NCBI GenBank assembly: GCA_049999765.1
Contig: JBNGIQ010009488.1
Coordinates: 151,960-200,187 of the forward strand
Direction of reading: 5' to 3'
Length of the DNA stretch: 48,228 nt
Source of the DNA: Phaeoceros laevis
Lineage: Eukaryota > Anthocerotophyta > Anthocerotopsida > Notothyladales
Below the pieces are notes generated by a model, which did no database searches, was not told where the DNA came from, and worked only from the letters and a program-made list of their open reading frames with translations. The translations under genes and the position numbers were made by a program. Of this stretch, positions 32,396-43,240 are shown one piece after another. Within the stretch, counting starts at the first letter, position 1. Every line of letters starts with the position of its first letter.

Positions 32396-33070
32396 GTGGT
32401 AGGGAAAGTCGAAGGGATTTCTGTCTCTGTTGGGGGAATTGGAGTGTCGACCAATTTCACATTGTCAATTCTGAGGCTGCAGAAACAAGGGTACCCGGTG
32501 AGTGTCCTCCTTGGGCAACCATGGTTAGAATCGATGAAGAGCATGCATGACTGGGATGCTGGGACCTTCACCATAGGGCCTCTTGATATGCGAATCACAT
32601 TTCCTTTACAGTCGGCGTGCTCGATGCCCATGTGGCGTCGGCTAGCATGTCCATTCTACTACTACTACTACATTCAATCAGCGAAATGCCAAGGACCATG
32701 GCAGAAATGGCAGCTTGGGGAACCCGGAATCTCCATGAGGAAACTGCTAGTGAGGAGGACGAAGAAGAGGAAGGAGAGTCTGAAACATCAAGCAGCAGTT
32801 CTGAAAGGGCTTTCAGACAGTGACAGAGACGAAGGTGACATTTTTTCTATTCGAGAGGAGGAAACAGAAAATGACATGAATGTGCTCCCAAGTTATCTAG
32901 GACACCCTTGCCCAGTAGAGGAAAAAGAAGGTCAGGTGTTTGCCATCAGTGTTGCAACCCAGCTAGGGGCCAACATGTTTCAAAAGGATGCACCGACGAA
33001 GAGGATGCTGAGGAAGGACGGGTCAAGATTGCCATCATTGCTGAGGACACATCAGAGCAAGAGGAGGTAG
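32396..33070 (+). pseudogene. Retropepsin-like remnant of the LTR element
   Basis: The frame begins with VEGISVSVGGIGVSTNFTLS and continues to GYPVSVLLGQPWLESMKSMH and DWDAGTFTI. This is the C-terminal half of a Ty3/Gypsy-type aspartic protease, where the LLGxPWL block and a following DW are typical. The catalytic DTG-containing half is not visible upstream, and the 150 residues after it are acidic low-complexity rather than reverse transcriptase. Confidence 0.65.
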
Positions 33071-33878
33071 CAATGAAAAAGTTGTGTTTGGAGGAGTAGT
33101 GAGGCTCTCACTATGGGAGACCAGAGACTGTGGCCGAGCTGAAGGCATAGATTAGCTCGGCCAAGAAGGGGACACGCACAAGGCAATTATAGGGGGGCCG
33201 AGGATCCTTTGACCCCTTCTTATCTACAGGTATTCGGAAGAATGAATTGATTTGGGGCAGCGAAGAACATGAATGTGGGAAGTAGTCAGCCAACAGCTGA
33301 GGTCCCTGAGCTAGAGTACGCCTGAAGCCAAGGAAGCAGGGTACAATTGTAAGATCTCTATCAGATTCGTGATGGACATGACTTGTCAAGAGCATTTGGC
33401 GGCTCTATAGTGCGTGTGTGTGTTTGTTGTGACATACATACATACAGTGGCCCAAGCCATCTGACCGGGACTATTGCTGTGCATTTGCCTTGAGACAAGG
33501 ACTTGCATTGAACCCAAGAAAAGACATGGTGATCATATGCATCAAGTCAAGGACGCTTCTAGTGCCAGCATTTGAATTATCACATAGTCGAGGTGGTCCT
33601 TTCTTTTGCAATTACTGGTCAGTCGACAATCGTCACTTTCCAGGTAGCATTTTCAACATTGTATGTTGGTCTCAGCATAGAAGCCAGGTCTGCAGCATTC
33701 TGTATGCCAAAGTCCAGTCTGGACAGCGTTTCCAAAATTTAATGTCAACCATTCCTTAGACCATCGAAAAAACAAGCGGTATGCATTCTTTGCACAGTTT
33801 TGCACAAACAGATCGACTTTCACTTCATTTCAAGCAAGATCTAGCATATAACTTGAACCTAACTAGACCGTTGTTTGA

Positions 33879-33904
33879 GTATTGGCGGAAAAAACCGCCA
33901 ATAC
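33879..33904. repeat. Perfect hairpin, 10-bp arms, A6 loop
   Basis: GTATTGGCGG, six A and CCGCCAATAC. On the minus strand the loop is six T. Confidence 0.95.
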
Positions 33905-34583
33905 GTGGTCCTTACTCAAAACTGCAAAAACGGGTTTACCAACCCATGTCTGCAAGTTTATCCATATCACATCGGGTACCTGATGGTGACCCAGGCCTCA
34001 TGCACTCCTCATCAGTGCCAAGTGCAATCCTTGCAAAGGTTTCTGGAAGGCCGCTTGGCAAACCCTCCCCTCCGTGATAGGTGCAAGATAACAGCTTCAC
34101 ATGCGCAGAAATTTAGTCCTAAATTGTGTCTTCTATAGCATTCAGCAGGCAAATTTTACAAGTAATGGAGGTTGCAGCAGGCATGACCTATAGACTGTAT
34201 GGGTATCCAAGACTCCATGGCATTCAGAAGCTTCACACAATTGTTCAACAATAACCACAAGCCTTTGCCCAAAATTTCTCCTCTTGTGTTGGCTTCATTT
34301 TTGTAGACGAACTGCTCTGGTAAGTAGTCCTCCCCTGGTAAGCATCAACCTTGAAGACAGCAGCAGATCAAAGCAGCAACATCCACTATTCACAGAGTCA
34401 GTATTTTGTAGGGGAACAGGTAAATGTTAATTCCTAGAAAACCTGATCTCAAAAAATGCAAAATCTACCTTGTTTGGCTGTCGAGACATCGGCACTACTG
34501 GGCTGGCTTCTTGATTTTCAATTTTGGGACTGCCGTAAGGTTCCTTGGTCTGGTGTTGTGATCTTGAGATGACAACATACAGT

Positions 34584-34705
34584 TTTTTGACTGTTGTAAG
34601 GAGAGACACGAAAGCTGAAGGGTTCAAAAAATGGTAGGGCACAATTTTTGACAAGTGTAAGGAGAGACACAAGTGCTGAGGGCTTCAAAAACGGCAGGGC
34701 ACAAT
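34584..34705. repeat. Two 61-bp tandem units
   Basis: GTAAGGAGAGACAC at 34596 recurs at 34657, each followed by TTCAAAAA and AGGGCACAATTTTTG. The copies differ by several substitutions, and a third partial copy starts near 34706. Confidence 0.85.
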
Positions 34706-35654
34706 TTTTGGCAAGCTCAGAACCGACAGTGCACAAGTTCTAACTGGAAAAAAGGGGAAGGGGCTAGAGGTTTGGCAAACTCAGAATGCATCTAGGAGAC
34801 AAGAGGGTACGTTTTCACAACACTCTTGCAGTTGGAGATCTAAGGACGTTTTTCTGACAGCGGGGTGTGTTTCTATTTCAGCAGGGTATAAGATCGAGAC
34901 GTGGCCAGCTTGTGAGGCCAACCAGGGGAAAAAAACCCGGGCTTAACAGGGAGACCACAAGGTACAAAGCATGGACGAGGAGGAGGAGGGAAAACGCAGG
35001 GCACAGAGCATGGAAGATCAGGGAAAACGCATGGACATTGAAAAGACTGGGAGGTGTGAGTGGAAAGACTTTGAGAAAAAACTGCAATTGGAAGGACTAG
35101 AAAAGCTTGGGGGGAAAGGGCTGAAGCAGGGCAGTCTGCAAACACTTTGGGTAAGACTCTGAAAGGAGAGAACGGCGGTGAGTCTGCAAAAAGGCTTGTG
35201 GGTTTCTGTCTCAAGTACTAGCAGCTGACAACCCTCACTTGGTTACTACGGGCACTCTAATTAAATGAAAAGTTAGGTATTGGTTACCGGGAAGCTGCCG
35301 ATCCAGAATTATTGCCTTGTTTGCAGCGCTGTAACTAATCTTTACAACCCAGCTGTGTACTGGCGCAAAGACTGCATGTCATCCATTCTGATGCCGTCAT
35401 TAATGTCTCCATTGCCAAGTCTTGGCCTCAATGTGTAAGCCTTTTGCTGCCACGTCGTAGCCCTCAAAAAAAAAAAAACCGAGAGCAGCCAAGTCATGGC
35501 TTGCTGTTAAGCTTTGGCATGTACATAAATGACATGTGTAAATCAGCCATGTTACTGCCAACATCATATCAATGTTGCCTACTTTCAGTAGCTGTAAATA
35601 CAAAATTTCAGAGTGTCATCACAAGCAATGCACCTTAGAAAGAATTTCACACAC

Positions 35655-35697
35655 ATACATACTGCAAACGCAGTATGTGTGTGTGTGTGTGTGTGTG
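35655..35697. repeat. (GT)n microsatellite with complementary arm
   Basis: A run of GT dinucleotides (about 35675-35697) is preceded by ACATACATACTGC-type sequence, so the two sides can pair around AAAC. Confidence 0.85.
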
Positions 35698-36502
35698 ACT
35701 ATTTGAGGAGGTTGACACGGTCCCATGGAGTAGTAGGGGAACTACCCAAGATGTTCAAGGGAGGTTGTTGATGCAAGCATTCCTAGAGAGGACAATTTCG
35801 GGTCCGCACGAGCAAGTCTTCTAGGAGGTAGCGCATCCAATGGCGGACAGAGTGAACTTGCCTACCTAGGAGACTACTTTCCAACGAGGCTGTGAAATCC
35901 TTATGGCTGCTGCGAATCAGCCTCAGATTATTTCCGTGACTTCGTGAGCTCGAGTGTTGATTGAGTGTTGAGTGTGGAATAGTGTGCAGAATAATTGTGT
36001 GTTGCTCCCGTTGATAGCTTGGCATAGATAGAGGGATTTGGGGTTCATCCCAGGGGCCTTAGTGTTAGGTCAAGAGGCGGGGAAACAAACACCGTTGCTT
36101 GACCAATAATGGAGTAAGCTTATCTAGAGGGGAAGCCGATAGGTAGGCTAGCTCTCAGTGGTTTTTGTTAGGCTGCCCTTTCCCTTACCCCCGTCTTATG
36201 CGAGTGACCACTTGAGGGTTTTAGGGTAGAACCTAAACTACATGTATATAGCTAGGATAATCGTGTACTTGTGGCGGTTTCATGAAGGCAGTGGCCAGTC
36301 CTCTCCATTGTTTATTCGTCCCCTTTCGCTTGAGTTGAGCAGTCCCAAAGGCTGATTAAAGTCTCGCTAAGCATCTAGGGTGAGGGTGTTGGAGGACGCA
36401 AACTCGTTTGGTGTGCCAGCTAGCGTTTCAAGGGACCCTACAGTGGGCCCCCTTCTGTCGTGACTTTTCACTTCTGCAATGGTTTCGCCATACAGATTGT
36501 TA

Positions 36503-37050
36503 CAGTCTACCTTGGATAAATGTGACTTGGATAAGTGTTATCCCTGGATAAATGTTACACGCTCTGGCGCTCCCCTACGTGTGCACAAGGGTAAATGTTA
36601 TTTGTTATGTGTTACACTTTGAGTAAAACAGCCTTTGAGTGGGAGTAGAACTAAATGTTACATTACGGATTAAGTCTATAATACACATCATTAGTCGAGC
36701 ATACCACACGTCATTAAAAAAATTAGGGCACGTTTCACTTTGGGCAGGTTAGGGCACGGCACTTTGGCATGGTTAGGGGACGATTAGGGCATGGTTAGGG
36801 CACGGTTAGGGCATGGTTAGGGCACGTTTTACAGGTTTACAGCTTTACAATGTTTGGGGTTGTTTTGTGGTGCCGTGTTGCGCTCGGGTGTTAGTTATGT
36901 GGTGTGCGACGGCATCGATTGAGATTTATATATATTATTAATTAATTAATTTTTGGCAAAAAAATAGATGAATTTGGATATGTGTTACACTTGGATAAGT
37001 GTTACGCCTCATCGCGCTCCCGAGGCGTAACATTTATCCAAGGTAGACTG
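36503..37050. mobile_element. 548-bp TIR element (MITE), TA target duplication, Tc1/mariner- or pogo-like
   Basis: The left end CAGTCTACCTTGGATAAATG and right end are exact inverted repeats for 21 bp, and the motif TTGGATAAGTGTTA recurs just inside both ends. The element is flanked by TA (36501-36502 and 37051-37052), and the 5' LTR supplies the unoccupied site with a single TA. TA duplication with CAG-initial ends is typical of the Tc1/mariner-pogo group. No transposase frame is present, so it is non-autonomous. The interior has a telomere-like repeat. Confidence 0.9.
36782..36825. repeat. Telomere-like 11-bp repeat (GGTTAGGGCAY)4
   Basis: Four consecutive 11-bp units (GATTAGGGCAT, GGTTAGGGCAC, GGTTAGGGCAT, GGTTAGGGCAC). 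Degenerate TTAGGGCA units extend upstream to about 36723. C and T alternate at the last position, so the higher-order period is 22 bp. Confidence 0.92.
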
Positions 37051-37291
37051 TACTAGTTTCAGAGCCAGGCATCACCGAGGGACCAAATGTTTGCACCCCC
37101 ATTTTTTCCATTGTTCTTGTCTTTCTTGATCTCCTTGGTTTCGTCCTAACCGAGAACTCAATGCATTGTTCACATCTTTTCATAGCTAGGATTGGTTAGT
37201 ATAGGGCTACTCACTTCTTCATTGGCATAGGAGCACTGCTCTTCCTTGGACAATTGACCGTGCAAGAACCAGCGTATTTCCGTGAGTATCA

Positions 37292-38134
37292 ACAGGCCAG
37301 CCCAGCAAGCTTGGTACAACAATGATCAACTCATTGGTTTATAGTTCTTAGATCAAAAAACAAAACAATAGTAAATCATAGTGTGAATGCAAATTATGCA
37401 ATGACTCACTATTGAAAAATTTCTTTGCCCTTGAGGGAGACATGTTAAGCCTTTTGTGGCATCTAAGAAAGCAAAGACTTCTATTTTCTATTAATCAATA
37501 TAGTTTGAAACTGGACTTTGGACTTTGGAGCATTTTTTTCAGATTTAGCCTATCAAAATTTGATTACTTTAAGATCATAAAATATATCACTAAATAATTT
37601 TTATTGTTTGTCTTGGGATATATGGTTCCTTAACTGCAAACATTAAATAAAAGTGTGTAAGAGGATGCTAGCATTAAAAAAAAAAGCGTAATAGAAAACA
37701 AGAGGTGAAAAAAGGAGACTGATCATATTATTTTCAAAGAGAAGGTTGCATGGAGCTTTGAGGAAGTGTGGTCCTCTAAGACCCATCAAGCATGTAGAAA
37801 AAACTCTTCTTCTTGAGAGAGAGAGCGAGACAGTGTCAAAGAATCTATAGTGTGTTCAAGTTGCTAACATAATTGCTAGCAAGCTTTATCCACCTTCAAA
37901 ATTTATTGTCATTGGAATGGAACAATCTAAAAGAATCTCTAGTGAGTTGCTAACGTGATTGCTAGCAAGCTTTACCCACCTTCAAAATATATTTTCATTG
38001 GAATGAAACAATCTGCTAGACTACTATCTAATCTTCAATATATAATATACACCATCTCTTAGCATCCAGGCTTAAAAGCACAAAGTCATGTAGGGATGAC
38101 AAATGTAAAAGCATATAGTATGTGGCCCCAAAAG
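37292..38134. other. AT-rich spacer between LTR element and FPF1-like gene
   Basis: AT-rich sequence with a tandem duplication (37841-38013) and no coding family. The part nearest 38134 would be the 3' UTR or a downstream exon of the FPF1-like gene. Confidence 0.45.
37841..38013. repeat. Imperfect tandem duplication, about 86-92-bp period
   Basis: GCTAGCAAGCTTTA at 37875 recurs at 37961, with the flanking ACCTTCAAAAT and CATTGGAATG also repeated. One unit has a small indel. Confidence 0.85.
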
Positions 38135-38818
38135 CTACCAAATCTTAGGTTCCTGCAAAATCAACATATTCCATGCCTTTTTTTTAGTTGAATGACTGAA
38201 ATATAAGTAGCAAATGCATGCGAGTAATGAAAAAATGAACAAACCTAAATCGGTAACTTTGACTACATGTTTCTCTCCTTCACTTGTAAGTGGTAAGTTC
38301 TCTAGTTCTTGAACTTCAAATGCACATCTTGTTTGAACAACAATATGATACATGTCCAAGAGATTAAATTTTTGGAACTCAGAAGGTAAAGTGATAAGAC
38401 GTGGAGCAACTACGCCGCGGAAATATCGTCTAACACCTACCTCATAGTCTTTTCGTTTATCCCATCCGAGGGCATAGAGCTTATCTTCAAGTTGGTCATA
38501 ATCCCTAATGAGCTCATTGCTCCATCGAAATGCAAGGACCTGGAGAGGAGGCCTCCATCCTTTGAGATCAGCTCCCCTTTGCCTCCTTGCCTTAATCAAA
38601 CTACCCCCTCGTTCAGGATCCTCCTCTGTCAATGTGCTTCTCTCTGCACCTGTGTTAATGTTACTCACCCTAGCTTCCCTTTCTTCATTGATCTTGATTA
38701 AACTTTCCCTTATTAAACTAGCCTCTCTATCCACTTTAGAACTGAATTGAAGTGCCTTTTTCTTGGATTCTTTGCCTAATTGTAGGTTCCATAAAACTGC
38801 TTTGTTCTCCTTGTCCAT
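38135..38818 (-). CDS. FPF1 (flowering-promoting factor 1)-like protein with N-terminal extension
   Basis: A minus-strand frame from ATG 38818 encodes 227 aa. Residues from about 100 onward match the FPF1 core: LQVLAFRWSNELIRDYDQLE, DKLYALGWDKR, then PRLITLPSEFQKFNLLDMYH and IVVQTRCAFEVQEL. The invariant LGW and LI-LP-F-KF-MY-IVV pattern is retained. FPF1 proteins are small (about 110 aa) plant regulators linked to gibberellin response and flowering in seed plants; the role outside flowering plants is unclear. Here the core is preceded by about 100 charged, Lys/Glu-rich residues not seen in typical FPF1. The frame opens further upstream (to 39028), so the start is uncertain. A donor-like TTAG|GTTTGT at about 38244 may mark the true exon end, making the last 36 residues intronic. 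Confidence 0.65.
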   Translation of the reverse strand: MDKENKAVLWNLQLGKESKKKALQFSSKVDREASLIRESLIKINEEREARVSNINTGAERSTLTEEDPERGGSLIKARRQRGADLKGWRPPLQVLAFRWSNELIRDYDQLEDKLYALGWDKRKDYEVGVRRYFRGVVAPRLITLPSEFQKFNLLDMYHIVVQTRCAFEVQELENLPLTSEGEKHVVKVTDLGLFIFSLLACICYLYFSHSTKKKAWNMLILQEPKIW

Positions 38819-41084
38819 CTCACATTTTCGGAAGAAATGGCAGGTGAAATGCTTGGTTGGTAGATATGAGAAAGCTGGATAGTGGATCTTTATGGTACAA
38901 TGTGTAGGAATGTGGCCCTGGATTATTACCGTAGTGCCATTATCCCTCGCGCCGTTGTGAATTCCAAGGGTGGGTATGGCCTTGGAGCCATCTTTAGCAG
39001 GGCATCTTGCTTGCACGTATAAATGCATGCGTTCGACGAGACTAGTAGGAGGGCGGCAGGTCTGGACGTGGCGGAGCCGAGTGTAATGGAGAAAGGAAGT
39101 GCCGGCGAAATTCCTCCTTTCCAGAAAGGGTTGCTCAGGAGTGACAGCTGTGCGCCTTCAATTTCTCCAGGCTCCTGCAGCGGCCCTTTGGACTGTTGCT
39201 TTGCTCCTCTTTTACAGGCTGTTTTTGGCACGACTTGAGTACTCTTCGCATAATAAGGCCACCGACTGCTGCTGACTCTTCCGACTCCTCCACTCTCCCG
39301 CTACGCTATATGTCTATTATGCATGTAACACTCGAGCGTATCTGTATGCTATCCGAAGGAGCCTCCTCCTGTATGCAGTCAAATCCCGCTGACAACAACA
39401 TTATTTGCGAGCAATCTCGGGAGGGCGTTGCCAGCGTAGTGTACATGATGCCAGCAGGCAGCATGGAAGAGAGAGCTTCGGGCTCCGGTCAAAGGGACTA
39501 GCCAGTCTTTGTCCAGGGGCCTCGGATATAGATGGAGACAAGGCGGTGTTGCAGGCTTCCGGCCGGCCCGGAACGGGATGGGATGTGATTTGGTGCGTGG
39601 CTCGCACCTGTTGCCTCGTTGTACCGGGATGTAGCCTATCTGCGCTTGCTGCAGTCTGTTTGATGAGCTCTCAACTTCCAAAGCCAGGCTGTTTTGGTGA
39701 CGGATCAGCTAGGCAGGTTGGAATGCGTGGGCTGGTTGATCCGGCTGGTTGATGTGGATTCATTGTGGAAGTAAGGAGGCGTACCCTAAAAGTATGAGCA
39801 CCTAGATATACGCCGCACACTTCAGCAACAGCTTCTAGAGCGGGATGACGTGTCGGCATCCTGCTCTGGCTTTCTCCTCTAGCCGGCAGGTTTAGACTCA
39901 ACCAGTTGGCAGCCACCAACAAACCTCGGGAATGCCAGCGCTGTAGGGCCATCGGCAGCCCCTCAGAACGAGGTGGAGGTCAAGCCTGTCGTGGAGGTCA
40001 AGCCTGTCGCGTCTATGCATGTGTGACCAAATGCATGGGATGGGGCATGGCGTGCGGCATGGCAAGGGCCATGGCGTGCGCATGGCATGGGGCTGCCCAA
40101 GTGGTAGGACCCAGCGCTTGGGGCGTCGCGCTTCGTTACTTTGTAGAGATCTTTAGCCCCTGCGGTCACCGGGGATGGCAATCACACCAGCCTGCCAGGG
40201 ATTCTTAAATGTCGTCACGAGAGAGAGTGCCCTCCCTGTTAACACGAAGCGACCAGGAGTGGGCTCCCCACAGCTACAGTAGTGGGAGTACCTATCATCC
40301 TATCAACTGTTTAGCACTCCGCGTTACCATGCCGGAGTGCCAGCTCTCTCTCTAGTCTACTTCGAATGCCATCCTTCAGATGAACTCACGTGCTGACAGT
40401 GGACGGAGAAGGGTAGCTTGCCTTCCAAGGTCGGGGGTCCCTGTTCTGGATTATTAGAATTGGCTCCTTTCATCAGTATCATTTAGGCCACCAGTTGCGC
40501 GTGCTGGCAACAGTTGTCGTGTACCGCGACTGGTTCCTTCCATTGACATATGCAGAGCGTTAGATGAGCGTTAGCCACCTTGTGATGTAAAAATAGACAA
40601 GTCCGACGTCCTTTCGTTCTCATTGGCTGCCAAACGAATGAGACACGAACAGCTCGACAATCACATGTTATGCTTGGGTAAGTTGGGTTGCTGTTCTTGC
40701 TAGAGGCAAGCCAAACAGTAAGACTCAGAGCCTCAAAAGTTATTTGGCCCTTCAATTAGCTAGGCTTGGCAAGAGAGGTCCTGAAGAAGCCACCGAGAAC
40801 TACTCATAGCGAACTCGTCAGTGCCTTCCAATTTCTCATAAAACCAATGCAACGATGTACTAATGGGGACGTTGTGCACCAAGAGTTCGAATCTCGAGTC
40901 AATTACCATGTGGAGTTGGCTAAACACCATAATCAACTTACTACTACTACACATCTGGGCTCGGATGCCTGCACGAGACTTTGACTCATGCCGCCCTCGC
41001 CCCTTCAAAATCGTCACCAGTCCTACACGCAGATTCCACCGCAGCAACCCTGGATCTCCACATTTGTATTCAAAACTCTGTCAC
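38819..41084. other. Intergenic, FPF1-like upstream to PhoD 3' end
   Basis: The right end probably includes the last exon(s) and 3' UTR of the PhoD gene. At 40029-40092 the low-complexity word GCATGG recurs many times, and an 18-bp unit is duplicated at 39973-40008. A TTCGAATCTC box at about 40886 resembles a tRNA B box, but no tRNA can be folded around it. No independent gene was recognised. Confidence 0.4.
39973..40008. repeat. 18-bp tandem duplication
   Basis: GTGGAGGTCAAGCCTGTC occurs twice in direct succession. Confidence 0.92.
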
Positions 41085-43240
41085 CTGTTTTGATGCCCGT
41101 TACCAACTTTCCAATGAACAGTTGTGCTGCAATTTTAGTAATACCCTTATCCTGCACAGCGTAGATGAGAGTGAACCACTTTTATGAGGAGACGGAGAAA
41201 ATGGCTGACATGTGGATCACATTATATCACCTCAGCAACCTTATCCTTCAACAAAGGCTCAAAAAACAAGTGCACCCAACAGCTAGTACCTGCAACCTGT
41301 GGTTTGTAATCTCTACGACCCCATAGTTGCGAGATCTTGTCCACCGGTGATGGTTGAAAGAGTAGCCTTGCTGCAGACTCTCAAGCCTCCCTGCTGCACG
41401 CAAAAGGTAGTAGGCTGACTTGGGTAGTGGTCGATTGGCAATCGCACTTGTTGTAAGCTGTAGGAACAGCACTTTGTTGTCCTTCAGAATTCTCGAGTGC
41501 CCTCCACAATGAACATCCCCTGCACAATACCAACAGTTGCATGTTCATTCACCAGTGAGGCTGTTTAGCAGCAATGTCCTTCAGTCACAATTATTTAAGA
41601 AAGGGGAGAAGAGCACTTGAACACACCTCCTAGCACAAGGACCTCTCGACCTTTGCCCGAACATTTCCATCTCGAGATAATGTCGCAAAATTCTATTTGC
41701 TCTTTGATGTGTTCAGGGGCTGACCAGTGACCTTTGAAGTCCTCTAACCTTTGGACAGCGTTTCCTAGGACGTTTGTGAAACCAGGATCCAGGAACACAA
41801 GGGGTGCGGGGGAACACACCAGAAGTGCCCGCACGTTGTGGAATAAACCTCCTGAGGACATACATGTCTCCACATCCTTCCATTGCCGAGATCCGAGGTA
41901 AGGTTTTGGGTCATCAATTTGGCGATGGAAAGAGCGAGACCCACGGATATCAAGAAACATATATCCCACCCCACCTATGACGTGAAAGTGGTAGTCCTGC
42001 TCATGAGCCAAGTCAGGAGTCAAAGAACGAAATACGTCGGTGCCATATGTAAGCCCAGTACTTATCCATTACAACAGGCACGCAGCATGTCAAAGTAAAA
42101 CAGAAAACCTTGTGGATGGAGTTCAGCCTCCCGAAATCAACGTCCTCATGGAGCTGACGCTGGTACTCCAGATTCACAATCCATGCACACCGAGCAATGA
42201 AAAAGTGAAGGCTGTCAACATTGGAGTCCTGCTTGTCGTCACCCCAGTTATCTCGGACTTCGTGATCATCATAAATCATGAGATTCGGGCAGTTTGCAAG
42301 GCAGCTAGCTGTGGGGCCATGACGCCAAGTTTCTCTGTAGACCCCCCGGTACTTCTCAAGAATTATCTGCTCTTTGTCTTTCCACTCCGCTTGTGGCACA
42401 TCTTTCAGCAAAGCTTCTGCTGACCTAAACCTGTCTGACCACTCATCAGTCACCTCAATCTCGGCATCTATAATTTTGTCCCCGTCTGCATATACCTGCA
42501 ACCAAGCAAGCAGTCTCACTCAGACAGACTCAACCCAACTTCAGCTGGAACCGATTGACGATACATACACAAAGACGAGACTGGCCAACCTGATCACCAA
42601 GATGCACAAGCTGATCGATCTTTCCAGCCTTGATTGACCTCTCCAGATGAGCCCACAGGTCAGTGCGTATGGGGATCTCTTGCTGAGTTACAAAGATCTT
42701 GTTGCAGCTTATGACTCCCACATTGACCCCCGACTCGCCTGCATCTTTCGGGAAAGTCCTAAAGCTGCTGGATGTCACATTCCTGATTCCTTCAAATTCC
42801 ACCTCGTACCTGGTGCTTGGTTTCAGACCTTCGATGTGGAACACCTCAGGCCTCCCTCCCTGAAGGTTCTTCGGCTTGGTGATGGGAGGTCCTAAGTTAA
42901 CGGGTCCAGCCTTTTTCCCCCTCGCCGGACCTTCTTCCTTCCTGCTAATCAATCTCGAAAGACTTCTCCCCGTCGGAGCCAGTGGCTCCGGGACAGGAGT
43001 GAGCTTGATAGTGACATGTACCGCCTTGTCTACTTCAACAAGAATGCGAGCAGTGACATCAGTCACCTTGCCTATCACAGGCCCTGTCACAATCTCCCCT
43101 ACCCGTCTCCTGGCATCGGGCTTGTCCCTTGTCCAATTCTTTGCAAGCGCTGAGATGGCTTTCCGTTTAGCACTTTCAACCCAGCTCTCTGACCGTTGGT
43201 TGTGCACTGCGTTCTGCTTCAGCCGCTCCTGCGAATCCAT
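41085..43240 (-). CDS. PhoD-type metallophosphatase, at least four exons, C-terminus unresolved
   Basis: Minus-strand exons 43240-42590, 42495-42109, 41996-41627 and 41519-41290 join in phase; a fifth, 41151-41085, is tentative. The protein starts MDSQERLKQNAV and has an N-terminal beta-sandwich-like part (GPVIGKVTDVTARILVEVDK). The metal-binding blocks follow: GVISCNKIF, LVHLGDQ joined to VYADGD across intron 1, MIYDDHEVRDNWGDD, HFHVIGGVGYMFLDIRGSRS, and LVLGG joined to DVHCGGHS across intron 3. This is the plant/fungal PhoD-like (alkaline phosphatase D) architecture, predicted to hydrolyse phosphodiesters or phosphomonoesters using Fe/Ca or similar metals. No signal peptide is evident. After exon 4 (about 412 codons) no further strong motif was found, so the 3' end between 41290 and about 40.7 kb is open. 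Confidence 0.85.

Larger units (their letters stand above)
33071..36062. other. Internal non-coding part of the LTR element
   Basis: This is where pol would be expected, but no RT, RNase H or integrase motif is seen in any frame. It holds a perfect 10-bp-arm hairpin (33879-33904), a 61-bp tandem repeat (34584-34705), a T/A-rich GT repeat with a complementary arm (about 35650-35698) and otherwise unremarkable sequence. The purine-rich AGGGG just before 36063 may be the remnant polypurine tract. Confidence 0.5.
30072..37291 (+). mobile_element. Degenerate LTR retrotransposon, probably Ty3/Gypsy, about 7.2 kb
   Basis: Two direct repeats of about 680 bp (30072-30748 and, after removing a nested insertion, 36063-37291) share long stretches such as GGCTGCCCTTTCCCTTACCC and GGAGCACTGCTCTTCCTTGG. 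They bracket 5.3 kb with gag and aspartic-protease remnants on the plus strand. A primer-binding-site-like sequence lies 6 bp inside the 5' LTR. Both coding parts are broken by stops and frameshifts, and no reverse transcriptase, RNase H or integrase motif was found, so the copy cannot be autonomous. LTR divergence (many substitutions and small indels) and loss of the 5' TG indicate an old insertion. Target-site duplications are not certain. Confidence 0.88.
36063..37291 (+). repeat. 3' LTR, interrupted by a nested element
   Basis: It starts TGTTAGGTCAAGAGG and ends GTGAGTATCA. Removing 548 bp of insertion plus one TA leaves 679 bp, close to the 677-bp 5' LTR. The empty site can be read directly in the 5' copy (ATTGTTACTAGTTT). 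Confidence 0.88.

Noticed and set aside
36723-36830. Chromosome-end telomere
   Set aside because: The array is short, has an 11-bp rather than 6- or 7-bp unit, and lies inside a transposable element surrounded by unique DNA.
40870-40910. tRNA gene suggested by GAGTTCGAATCTC
   Set aside because: No matching acceptor stem, D arm or anticodon arm can be paired around the T-arm-like sequence.
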